Source of the DNA: BJHL01 sp035299305
GTDB lineage: Bacteria; Planctomycetota; Phycisphaerae; Phycisphaerales; UBA1924
Assembly: GCA_035299305.1 (NCBI GenBank)
Contig: DATGWV010000314.1
Coordinates: 1 to 13,436 of the forward strand
Length of the DNA: 13,436 nucleotides
Reading direction: 5' to 3'
Below the pieces are notes generated by a model. The model was given only the letters and a program-made list of their open reading frames with translations. It made no database searches and was not told the origin of the DNA. Below, in pieces: positions 1-6,806 of this stretch; position 1 is the first letter of the stretch, and every line of letters starts with the position of its first letter. Made by a program: the position numbers and the translations under genes.

Positions 1-1740
1 GGGCTTGCGGGCGGAGTCGCGGGGGTGGTGGGCTTGGGTGGGTGTGCGGCTTCGTTGTCGCCGATTAGTCGCGAGAGTGAGCGGCAGCTCAAGGCGTCGA
101 TTGCGGAAGCGGCGGCGCGGGAGCTGGCGGATGCAGCGGGGCAGCCAAAGAGCGTGGTCACGAGTCGTGAGGATGGGGTGAACTCGCTGGATATTCGGCC
201 GGACATTTTGCAGGAACTGCAGGGGATGGCGGGGCCGCGCAGTTATGAGTTGGAAGAGGCGACGCTGGGGCTGGACTTGACGGGGCGGCCGGTGCGGACG
301 GTGTCGGTGAGTCTGGAGCGGGTGCTGCGGGGCGTGGTGGAGAACAACCTGGCGGTGCAGTTTGCCCGCATCGGGCCTGCGCTGGCGGAGAGTCAGGTGG
401 TGGCGGCGGAAGCGGCCTTTGACTGGACGTTCTTCAGCAATCTCAATTACTCCAACAACGACACGCCGCAGGTAAGTGCGGTGAGCATCGCGGGCAACCA
501 GAGTCAGAACGTGCAGACGCAGGCGGGCGTGCGTCGGCAGCTGGTGGGCGGCGGGCGGTTCACGCTGCAGACGGACTATCAATATATTGACACGGCCACG
601 GCGGTCACGCCCAACCCGGCGAACTTTGCGACGGTGACGGCCCAGTGGGACCAGCCGCTCCTGCGGAACTTTGGCAGCGAGGTGTCGCAGGCGGAGATTC
701 GTATTGCGCGGAATGACCAGCGCGAGCGCGTGCAGTTGCTCAAGCGCGATTTGATTCGCACGAGCACGGATGCGGAGCGGACGTACTGGCAGCTCGTGCG
801 GAGCGTGGCGGACTTGAAGGTGCTGCAGCGGCTGCGGCAGCGCGGCGAGGAAGTGCGCGAGCAGGTTCGCAACCGTGCGCAGGTGGATGCGAACGCGGCG
901 CAGATCGCGGATGCCACGGCGCGCGTGGAACAGCGCAAGGCTGATGTGCTGCGGGCGCAGACGCAGGTGCGGCTGCTGAGCGATCAGCTCAAAGTGCTCA
1001 TGAATGATCCGGATATTCCGCCTGGTTCCGAGCTTGTGCTGCTGCCGGTGGATGATGCGGTGGATGAGCCCATCAAGTTCAGTTTGCTTGAGAGTCTGCG
1101 GACGGCGATGCAGAATCGGCCCGAGGTGCAGCAGGCGATTCTGAGCATCGATGACGCGAGCATTCGTCAGACGGTGGCGGACAACCAGCGGCTGCCGGAT
1201 TTGTCGATGCGGCTGCAGACGCGATTCGCGGGCTTGGATAACGAAGGGCTGCGGGCGTTTGATGATGCCGCGGGCGGGAACTTTGTGGACTATTTGGCGG
1301 GGCTGAACTTTGAGATGCCGCTGGGGAATCGGCGGGCCGAGGCGCAGCTGCGCCAGCGGCGGCTGGAACGCATGCAGAGCGTGCTGAGCTATCGCAACAC
1401 GGTGCAGCAGGTGGTGGGGGAAGTGAAGAGCGCGCTGAACCGGCTGACGCTGAACTACTCGCTGATTGAGCAGGTCAAGACGAGCCGGACGGCGGCGAGT
1501 GAGAACCTGCGCGTGCTGCTGGTGGAGAAGCAGCAGGGCGGGGGCTTCACGGTGGAGCGATTGGATATTGAACTCAACCGGCAGGAAGCGCTGGCTTCTG
1601 CTGAGCGGCAGGAGAATGAGGCGCTGGCGGAGTACAACATCGCCATGGCGGAGTTGTTTCAGGCGATGGGGACGACGCTGGAGCGGAACAACGTGGAGTT
1701 TGTGGTGCCGGGCGGGGATGAGCCGGTGGGCGACAGGTGA
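1..1740 (+). CDS. TolC-family outer membrane efflux protein, probable lipoprotein (5' end outside window)
   Basis: The reading frame is open to the first base of the window, so the start codon lies upstream; 579 residues are visible. They begin with a hydrophobic Gly/Ala/Val segment ending in the lipobox LGGC (Cys codon at 43-45), as expected for a lipoprotein signal peptide. A GTG at 25 would cut this signal and is unlikely to be the start. After a variable N-terminal region comes a TolC-like pattern: a beta-type stretch (around DWTFFSNLNYS), the QPLLRNFG motif common in TolC homologues, and two long helical coiled-coil halves rich in Gln, Arg, Ala and Glu. The last helical hairpin contains TVERLDIELNRQEAL. 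The family forms trimeric outer-membrane channels for tripartite efflux pumps or type I secretion. No inner-membrane pump or adaptor gene is visible here, so the substrate cannot be inferred. It ends at TGA, 51 bases before the next gene. Confidence 0.85.
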   Translation, partial: GLAGGVAGVVGLGGCAASLSPISRESERQLKASIAEAAARELADAAGQPKSVVTSREDGVNSLDIRPDILQELQGMAGPRSYELEEATLGLDLTGRPVRTVSVSLERVLRGVVENNLAVQFARIGPALAESQVVAAEAAFDWTFFSNLNYSNNDTPQVSAVSIAGNQSQNVQTQAGVRRQLVGGGRFTLQTDYQYIDTATAVTPNPANFATVTAQWDQPLLRNFGSEVSQAEIRIARNDQRERVQLLKRDLIRTSTDAERTYWQLVRSVADLKVLQRLRQRGEEVREQVRNRAQVDANAAQIADATARVEQRKADVLRAQTQVRLLSDQLKVLMNDPDIPPGSELVLLPVDDAVDEPIKFSLLESLRTAMQNRPEVQQAILSIDDASIRQTVADNQRLPDLSMRLQTRFAGLDNEGLRAFDDAAGGNFVDYLAGLNFEMPLGNRRAEAQLRQRRLERMQSVLSYRNTVQQVVGEVKSALNRLTLNYSLIEQVKTSRTAASENLRVLLVEKQQGGGFTVERLDIELNRQEALASAERQENEALAEYNIAMAELFQAMGTTLERNNVEFVVPGGDEPVGDR

Positions 1741-1791
1741 TTGATGGTGTGTGAGCGGGCGCGAGTGGGTGCGTGACGCGGGAGTGTGCGT

Positions 1792-2517
1792 ATGGACGAG
1801 GAAGCGACGCAAGGGGGCAAGGCGAAGTTGGTGGTGATCGGGGTGCTGGTCATCGCGATTCTCGCGCTGGTGGTGGTTGGTGTGTTCTTCTCGGCGCCCA
1901 AGGGGCCGCAGGCGCCGATGCCTGGCGCGAATGCGGCTGGGAATGCGCCGACGAATGCGGGACAAAGTGCGGAGCCAGTCGCGCAGCTCACGTCGATTGC
2001 GGTGGACACGAGCGTGGATGTGGTGCGGTTTGGGCCCACCTTGCCGTTTGGCGTGAACACGGCGATGGGCGGGGATGTAGAGACGGCCGGCACGACGTTT
2101 GTGCGCGGCAAGGTTGACATGGTGACGCCCGAAGCCGGCGGCACCATGATTGAGAAACTTGCGGACGTGGACAACGAGACGTGGGTGATGCTGCCCATTC
2201 AGCCGAACGACAAGCGGAGCCTTTTGGGCAAGAGCGTGGCGACGGCACAGCGCGTGCTGATTCCGCTGCTGAATGTGGATGGCGTGGGGCAGGTGCAGCC
2301 GCTGGGGTTCGCGTATATGGATGCGTCGCGGCGGGTTTTGCAGGTGGAGCCTGATTCGGGGCTGCGGGCGTTGTCGCAGACGCCTGAACTGCTGGGAAAC
2401 CGGACGGATCAGAAGCTGTGGCTGCTGTATCGCGTCCCGAAGGGGTCGTTCATTACGGGGTTGTACTTGGGGAAGCGACAGGTGGCGACGTGGGAGCCGC
2501 CGCTTGCGGTGAAGTGA
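1792..2517 (+). CDS. Single-pass membrane protein of unknown function
   Basis: This 241-residue protein is not one I recognise. ATG 1792 is preferred because a GGAG at 1781-1784 sits seven bases upstream; the alternative GTG 1786 would lie one base from that site. A short charged N-terminus (MDEEATQGGKAK) leads into one strongly hydrophobic helix at about residues 13-33, then a Pro/Ala/Gly/Asn-rich linker to about residue 66. The rest is a folded-looking domain of about 170 residues without Cys pairs or a recognisable catalytic motif. The charge pattern suggests a cytoplasmic N-terminus and a domain outside the inner membrane. It lies 51 bases after the TolC-like gene with no terminator between, so co-transcription is plausible. 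A role as an accessory envelope factor would be a guess from position only. Confidence 0.8.
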   Translation: MDEEATQGGKAKLVVIGVLVIAILALVVVGVFFSAPKGPQAPMPGANAAGNAPTNAGQSAEPVAQLTSIAVDTSVDVVRFGPTLPFGVNTAMGGDVETAGTTFVRGKVDMVTPEAGGTMIEKLADVDNETWVMLPIQPNDKRSLLGKSVATAQRVLIPLLNVDGVGQVQPLGFAYMDASRRVLQVEPDSGLRALSQTPELLGNRTDQKLWLLYRVPKGSFITGLYLGKRQVATWEPPLAVK

Positions 2518-2542
2518 GGGGCGGCGGACGGGGGCAGGGGCG

Positions 2543-2557
2543 TGGTTTCAACTTTGC
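2543..2557 (+). promoter_or_regulatory. Candidate sigma-54 (-24/-12) promoter before the TPR-flgN-kinase unit
   Basis: The sequence is TGGTTTCAACTTTGCG from 2543. It carries TGG at the -24 element and TTGC at the -12 element with exactly the consensus distance (GG to GC, ten bases between). The CAC half of the -24 box is not conserved. A start site near 2569 would give a leader of about 70 bases to the GTG at 2639. The match is partial, so this is a candidate only; the sigma-54 activator encoded downstream makes it worth noting. Confidence 0.3.
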
Positions 2558-2565
2558 GCGGCGAT

Positions 2566-2576
2566 TTATCCGATAA
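2566..2576. promoter_or_regulatory. Short palindrome TTATCCGATAA, possible operator or sigma-28-like -10
   Basis: TTATC and GATAA are perfect inverted halves around one central C, at the predicted start site of the candidate sigma-54 promoter. The right part, TCCGATAA (2569-2576), also matches seven of eight positions of the flagellar sigma-28 -10 box GCCGATAA. A -35-like TCAACTTT lies at 2548-2555, but the spacer is 13 bases instead of the consensus 11. It could be a binding site, a sigma-28 promoter or chance. Confidence 0.25.
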
Positions 2577-2638
2577 CGGCGTGAAGCACCGCAGGGTTTG
2601 CGCGTGGGCGCGGGCTGCTGTGTGTTGTGGAGCACGTT

Positions 2639-5125
2639 GTGGCGGATGCTGCCAGCGACAAGTCGGCGGGAGCGAAGGCGTCGTGGAAGGACGCGTGGCA
2701 GGGGCCTGCGCTGGTGGTGGGGGCGGCTGCGCTGGTGGGTGCGGCGGGATATGCATTTGTCACGCGGCCCAAGCATGATGTGACGGTGGACTTTCGCGCG
2801 GCGGAAACGCTGATGGATGAGAAGGAGTACGCGAAGGCGCTGGAGACGCTGGGGCAACGCGTGCTCCCTGTGCTGAACAAGGGCGGGCTGAGCAAGGAAC
2901 AGGAGCAGGGGTTCTATCTCATGCGGGCGCGTGCGCTGTATCTGGGGCAGCGCGAGGCGGGCGTGGATCGCAAGGAGAATCACGAGAACATCGTGACGGA
3001 GTATGCGCGGGCCGAGAAGGCGGGCGCGGAGTTGACGTGGCAGGATTCGGTGTATCTGCTGCGGACGCATGTGGCGCTAAAGGACTTGGACAAAGCGGCG
3101 GGGATGCTGGCGAAGATTCCGGAGGAGCAGCGCGAGGAGCGGATTGCGCGCACGAAGGATTTGATTGAGCTGAGTCTGGCGAACAAAGAGGGGTATCCGC
3201 GTGCGCTGGAACTGCTGACGCAGCTTTCGGCGGATACGGCGCTGGGCAATGAAGATCGGCTGTGGGCGCTGTCGCGGCAGGCGAAGTTGCAGGTGGCGCA
3301 GGGGTATTACGAGGATGCGGCGACGCGCATCTTGCGGACGCTGCCCAGAGTGATGGCGGATGCGTCGCCGGATTTGAAGGGTGATGTGCTGCTGACGCTG
3401 GCGCGGGCGTATGTGGGGCAGAAGGATTTTGCGGGCGCAACGGCGCAGCTTGAGCGGGCGATTGAGGCGATGGGGCCCAATGCCGAGCAGTTGCCTGAGG
3501 CGCTGGTGCTGGCGGGGCAGGTGGCGCAGCAGACGGACGATCTGGAAACGGCGCGGCAGAAGTACGGCAGCGTCTTGGATGGATTTGAGCGCAGCGTGCA
3601 GCGACCCGCGGCGATGCTTGGTTTGGCGGAAACGGAAGCCGAGATGCTGCTGAAGGAAGGCGCGGGCGAAGTGCCTGAGCGTTCCTTGGAGCGGTATCAG
3701 ACGCTGGTGGATGGGTTTGCCGATCCGGAGTATCGCGCGACGTTTACGAAAGAGACGCTTGCGGAGAGCATGCTTGATCGCGCGAGCGAGCAGGCGGAAT
3801 TGGGAGCGCATCGCACGTCGCTGCGTTTCTCGGCGTTGGCGCGGTCGTTGTATGAGCGGGGCAAGGTGCCAGCGGATGTGCTGCTGATGATGGCGGAGAG
3901 CAGGCGTGCGCTGGCGGAAGAACTGCTGCGGCCTGAGAGCGGTGCGGCGGGTGAACTCTTGTCGCTGGATGAGGTTGACCCGACGACGCAGCGCGAGGCG
4001 CGCGAGCTGTTGCTTGCCGCGGCAGAGGATTACCGCGAGTATGGCAATCTGGTGGTGAAGGATGATGCCGAGGCGTATGCCGAGAGTTTGTGGAACGCGG
4101 GGGACAGCTACGACCGCGCGGGGGCGACGGACGAGGCGATTGACGCGTTTCGGCAGTTTGCGGGGGATTTTTCGAGTGACAATCGTCAGCCGGAAGCGAA
4201 GTTTCGGCTGGGGCAGGCATATCGAGCGCGCGGGGATGCGAAGCTGGCGGAGCAGGTGTTTCGCGATTTGATCGTGGACAGTGATGGCAGCGGGCGAGCG
4301 GGGCCTTATAGCGATGCGGCGTATGTGCCGCTTGCGCAGACGCTGCTGAGTGATGGCGATGAGGCCAACGACGAGGAAGCGAGCGGGCTGCTGGAGACGG
4401 TGCTGAGCGGGCGGCTGGGTGGGACGTCGACGCAGCGGTATCGTGATGCGCTGCGCGAGATGGGGGACATGCATTACGCCAAGCAGCAGCACGAGCAGGC
4501 GGCGGAGAAGTTTGAGGAGTACGTGCAGCGCGTCGAGAAGGCGATTGAGCAGGAGACGCCCGGCATTGATGCGGACGCGCTGCTCTTGCCCACAGCGCGG
4601 TATCGACTGGCGGACAGTCTGCGTTTATCGACGCGAGCGATTGACAAGCAACTCACGACGGCGATGCCGGATGAGGATGCGAGGAAGCTGCGGCAGCTTC
4701 GCGAGGCACGGTTGTCGCGGGCATCGGAGCTCTATGAGACGGTGTGTCAGGAGTTCGCGGCGATGGGCGGGCTGACAAGCCTGGAAGAGCTCATGATGCG
4801 CAACGCGTTCTTCTATCGCGGGGACTGTGCGTTTGATCTGGGTGATTTTGACGCGGCGATTCGGCACTATGACGCGGCACGCGAGCGGTATCCGAAAGAT
4901 CCGGCGGCGCTGGTGGCGATGACGCAGGTGGTGAGCGCGTATCTGGCGCGCGGGGAGATCGAGAAGGCCAGCGTCGCGAATCTGCGGGCGAAGCAGTTTT
5001 ATGAATCGCTGCCTGAGACGGCGTGGTCGGATGTCAATCTGCCGATGGGCAAGCGCGACTGGGAGCGGTGGCTGGCGGCGCAGCAAAAGCTGACGGCGCA
5101 ACTGGCGACGGAGAACGAGCGGTAG
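2639..5125 (+). CDS. Membrane-anchored tetratricopeptide repeat (TPR) protein
   Basis: A protein of about 828 residues. GTG 2639 is chosen because GGAG at 2629-2632 lies six bases upstream; GTG 2627 in the same frame is possible and would add four residues. After about 22 polar residues comes one hydrophobic helix (about residues 23-41), then a very long alpha-helical region full of TPR-type helix pairs. Clear examples are the stretches around MDEKEYAKALETL, YVGQKDFAGATAQLERA, AGATDEAIDAFRQF, ARGDAKLAEQVFRDL and DLGDFDAAIRHYDAARERYP. TPR solenoids mediate protein-protein contacts; no enzymatic motif is seen. The predicted topology puts the solenoid outside the cytoplasm. It lies 54 bases before flgN with no terminator and so probably shares its transcript. 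That could mean a flagellar or envelope-assembly scaffold role, but similar large TPR proteins are common in planctomycetes for unrelated tasks. Confidence 0.85.
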   Translation: MADAASDKSAGAKASWKDAWQGPALVVGAAALVGAAGYAFVTRPKHDVTVDFRAAETLMDEKEYAKALETLGQRVLPVLNKGGLSKEQEQGFYLMRARALYLGQREAGVDRKENHENIVTEYARAEKAGAELTWQDSVYLLRTHVALKDLDKAAGMLAKIPEEQREERIARTKDLIELSLANKEGYPRALELLTQLSADTALGNEDRLWALSRQAKLQVAQGYYEDAATRILRTLPRVMADASPDLKGDVLLTLARAYVGQKDFAGATAQLERAIEAMGPNAEQLPEALVLAGQVAQQTDDLETARQKYGSVLDGFERSVQRPAAMLGLAETEAEMLLKEGAGEVPERSLERYQTLVDGFADPEYRATFTKETLAESMLDRASEQAELGAHRTSLRFSALARSLYERGKVPADVLLMMAESRRALAEELLRPESGAAGELLSLDEVDPTTQREARELLLAAAEDYREYGNLVVKDDAEAYAESLWNAGDSYDRAGATDEAIDAFRQFAGDFSSDNRQPEAKFRLGQAYRARGDAKLAEQVFRDLIVDSDGSGRAGPYSDAAYVPLAQTLLSDGDEANDEEASGLLETVLSGRLGGTSTQRYRDALREMGDMHYAKQQHEQAAEKFEEYVQRVEKAIEQETPGIDADALLLPTARYRLADSLRLSTRAIDKQLTTAMPDEDARKLRQLREARLSRASELYETVCQEFAAMGGLTSLEELMMRNAFFYRGDCAFDLGDFDAAIRHYDAARERYPKDPAALVAMTQVVSAYLARGEIEKASVANLRAKQFYESLPETAWSDVNLPMGKRDWERWLAAQQKLTAQLATENER

Positions 5126-5149
5126 AGCGTGTGATGGATCGGTGTTGAA

Positions 5150-5166
5150 CGGCTTTGGAGAAGCCG
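5150..5166 (+). other. Small hairpin just upstream of the flgN ribosome binding site
   Basis: CGGCTT (5150-5155) and AAGCCG (5161-5166) form a six-pair stem around a TGGAG loop, three bases before the GGAG used by flgN. There is no U-tract, so it is not an intrinsic terminator. It might influence translation of flgN, or be chance in GC-rich sequence. Confidence 0.2.
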
Positions 5167-5179
5167 GCGGAGCGTCAGG

Positions 5180-5677
5180 ATGACTGCGAAGACAGCGGCA
5201 ACACCAGTGGATGTGAGCCAGCCCAAGGCGTGGGGGCAGGCGTATCTGACGTGCGCAATGCGGCAGCTTGAGCTGCTGCGCGAGCTTGATCGGATGAGCA
5301 AGGGGCAGCGGGAATTGATTGAGGCGGAGGATCCCGAGCCTTTGCTGGCGCATCTGGCGGCGCGGCAGGAGATCATCAATCAACTGGATGGGCTGCATGA
5401 GCAGTCGCGTGAATTGCGGGCGGCGTTTGATGCGCATGCACGCTCGTTGCCCAACGAGATGCAGTTGAGCATTCGCAGCACGCTTGACGGGGTTGCCGCG
5501 ACGGCGCAGGCGGTGATGCGGCGCGATGCTGCGGATCAGGACAAACTGCAGCGGCGGCGTAAGGAACTTTCGGCGGAGCTGGCGGAATTGGCGAGCAATC
5601 AGCGGGCGAACCGGGCGTATGTGCAAGGTGGCGAGCAGCAGGGCGGCACGGGCATAATGCAGGATCATCAGGCATGA
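5180..5677 (+). CDS. flgN: FlgN-like flagellar export chaperone
   Basis: A 165-residue, almost wholly helical protein with the FlgN-family pattern: two long amphipathic helices with LELLRELDRM and LLAHLAARQEIINQLDGL, then a C-terminal helical part with QRRRKELSAELAEL and a terminal NRAYVQG. FlgN chaperones escort the hook-filament junction proteins FlgK and FlgL to the flagellar export apparatus. ATG 5180 has GGAG at 5169-5172, seven bases upstream. The stop overlaps the start of the kinase gene (ATGA), so the two are probably translationally coupled. The family is short and weakly conserved, so the call rests on helix pattern, length and flagellar context; another small coiled-coil partner of the kinase is the main alternative. 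Confidence 0.7.
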   Translation: MTAKTAATPVDVSQPKAWGQAYLTCAMRQLELLRELDRMSKGQRELIEAEDPEPLLAHLAARQEIINQLDGLHEQSRELRAAFDAHARSLPNEMQLSIRSTLDGVAATAQAVMRRDAADQDKLQRRRKELSAELAELASNQRANRAYVQGGEQQGGTGIMQDHQA

Positions 5678-6687
5678 CGCGCGTGCAACGCCATGCTGAT
5701 GTCGCGGGGCAAGGCGCGAGCGGCGGGCTGACGCCGGGCGACTTGGCTGGGCTGTTGGCGACGTTTAATGAAGTGACGGGCAAGCTGCAGGCGGCGCATG
5801 ATGCGTTGCGCGGTGAGGTGGCGCGATTGACGCGCGAACTGCACGAGGCGAACGAGCAGGTGGAGCGGAGCAAGCGGCTGGCGGCGCTAGGGGAAATGGC
5901 GGCGGGGATCGCGCATGAAGTTCGCAATCCGCTGGGGAGTATTCGGCTGTATGCAACGATGCTGGAAGAGGACCTTGCGGGAGATGCGAAGAAATCGCAG
6001 CTGGCGGGGAAGATCAACGGGGCGGCGCGAGTCGTCGAGGGGATTGTTGGTGATGTGCTGAGCTTTGCGCGCGAGCTGAAGTTGCGCATGGAGCCGGTTG
6101 CACCGGCGGAGCTTTTCGAGCGTGTGCTGGCGATGTGCGAGCATGAGCGAGCGAAGGTGCGCGGGCTGGAAGTTGTGGCGGCTTGCGGCAGAGCGGGCGA
6201 TGTGCCGTGTGATGGCACGCTCATCACGCAAGCGCTGGTGAACATTGTGCAGAACGCGATGCAGGCGATGGCGGGGGAGGCGGGGCCGCATCGGCTGGAA
6301 GTGAGTTGTGCGCGGGTGCGGGCGGCGATGGGAGGCAGAGGGCGTGTGCCGGCGGTGCGGCTGCGGGTGCGCGACAGCGGGCCTGGTGTGACGCCGGAAA
6401 TTGTGGAGCGGATGTTCAATCCATTTTTCACGACGCGGAACATGGGGACGGGGCTGGGGCTGGCGATTGTGCATCGGATTGTGGATGCGCACGGCGGGCG
6501 GATTGAAGTGCGCAACAACGCGGATATTGAGCGGGAAATGAGCGAAAGCGAGCGGACGGCGCTCGGGGTGTTCGCGGCGCGTGGGGCATGCGTGGATGTG
6601 GTGCTGCCTGCGACGCAGGCGAGCGGGGAAGCGGTGCAGCGGCACATGCGGGACGCGTCGGCGGCGGTGGGAAGCGCGGAAACGTGA
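5674..6687 (+). CDS. Soluble NtrB-type sensor histidine kinase (FlrB/FlgS-like)
   Basis: A 337-residue kinase with no membrane segment and no PAS or other recognisable sensor domain. Residues about 25-68 look like a short coiled coil. The dimerisation/phosphoacceptor domain has the H-box GIAHEVRNPLGS with the phosphorylated His at residue 81. The ATP-binding domain has an N-box (LVNIVQNAMQAM, Asn 190/194), a D-box (RDSGPG, from residue 233), an F-box (FNPFFTT) and a G2 box (MGTGLGLAIV). This is the NtrB/FlrB/FlgS class, which phosphorylates sigma-54 activators; the activator gene follows after 119 bases. Start ATG 5674 overlaps the flgN stop. About 16-18 extra residues sit between GGRIEV and the final VDVVLP strand. 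In FlgS-type systems the kinase responds to the state of the flagellar export apparatus; that this one does so is inferred from context. Confidence 0.92.
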   Translation: MTRVQRHADVAGQGASGGLTPGDLAGLLATFNEVTGKLQAAHDALRGEVARLTRELHEANEQVERSKRLAALGEMAAGIAHEVRNPLGSIRLYATMLEEDLAGDAKKSQLAGKINGAARVVEGIVGDVLSFARELKLRMEPVAPAELFERVLAMCEHERAKVRGLEVVAACGRAGDVPCDGTLITQALVNIVQNAMQAMAGEAGPHRLEVSCARVRAAMGGRGRVPAVRLRVRDSGPGVTPEIVERMFNPFFTTRNMGTGLGLAIVHRIVDAHGGRIEVRNNADIEREMSESERTALGVFAARGACVDVVLPATQASGEAVQRHMRDASAAVGSAET

Positions 6688-6806
6688 ATATGCGGCGCAA
6701 AGAACGCGCGAGATTTGACGAGTTGTGATGTGTTTGGCCGAAAGTAGTGACGGATAAGTCAGTCGCTGGGCAGGATGCCCTCAGGCGAATGCGAATGGAG
6801 ACCGGC

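Noticed and set aside
3077..4492. 471-codon open frame on the - strand opposite the TPR gene
   Set aside because: Composition (Arg/Leu/His/Gln) is typical of antisense reading of GC-rich genes; the + strand shows clear TPR helices.
5376..6647. 423-codon open frame on the - strand opposite flgN and the kinase
   Set aside because: Ser/Pro/Ala-rich shadow frame crossing two real genes, with no recognisable domain.
6715..6766. TTGACG -35-like element and a GG...GC pair upstream of the response regulator
   Set aside because: No -10-like hexamer lies at a suitable distance from TTGACG, and the GG...GC pair is one base too far apart for sigma-54.
6747..6806. N-terminal extension of the response regulator from GTG 6747
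   Set aside because: The receiver fold starts at MRTVLIVDD, and GGAG sits six bases before ATG 6807; the extension has no supporting ribosome site.
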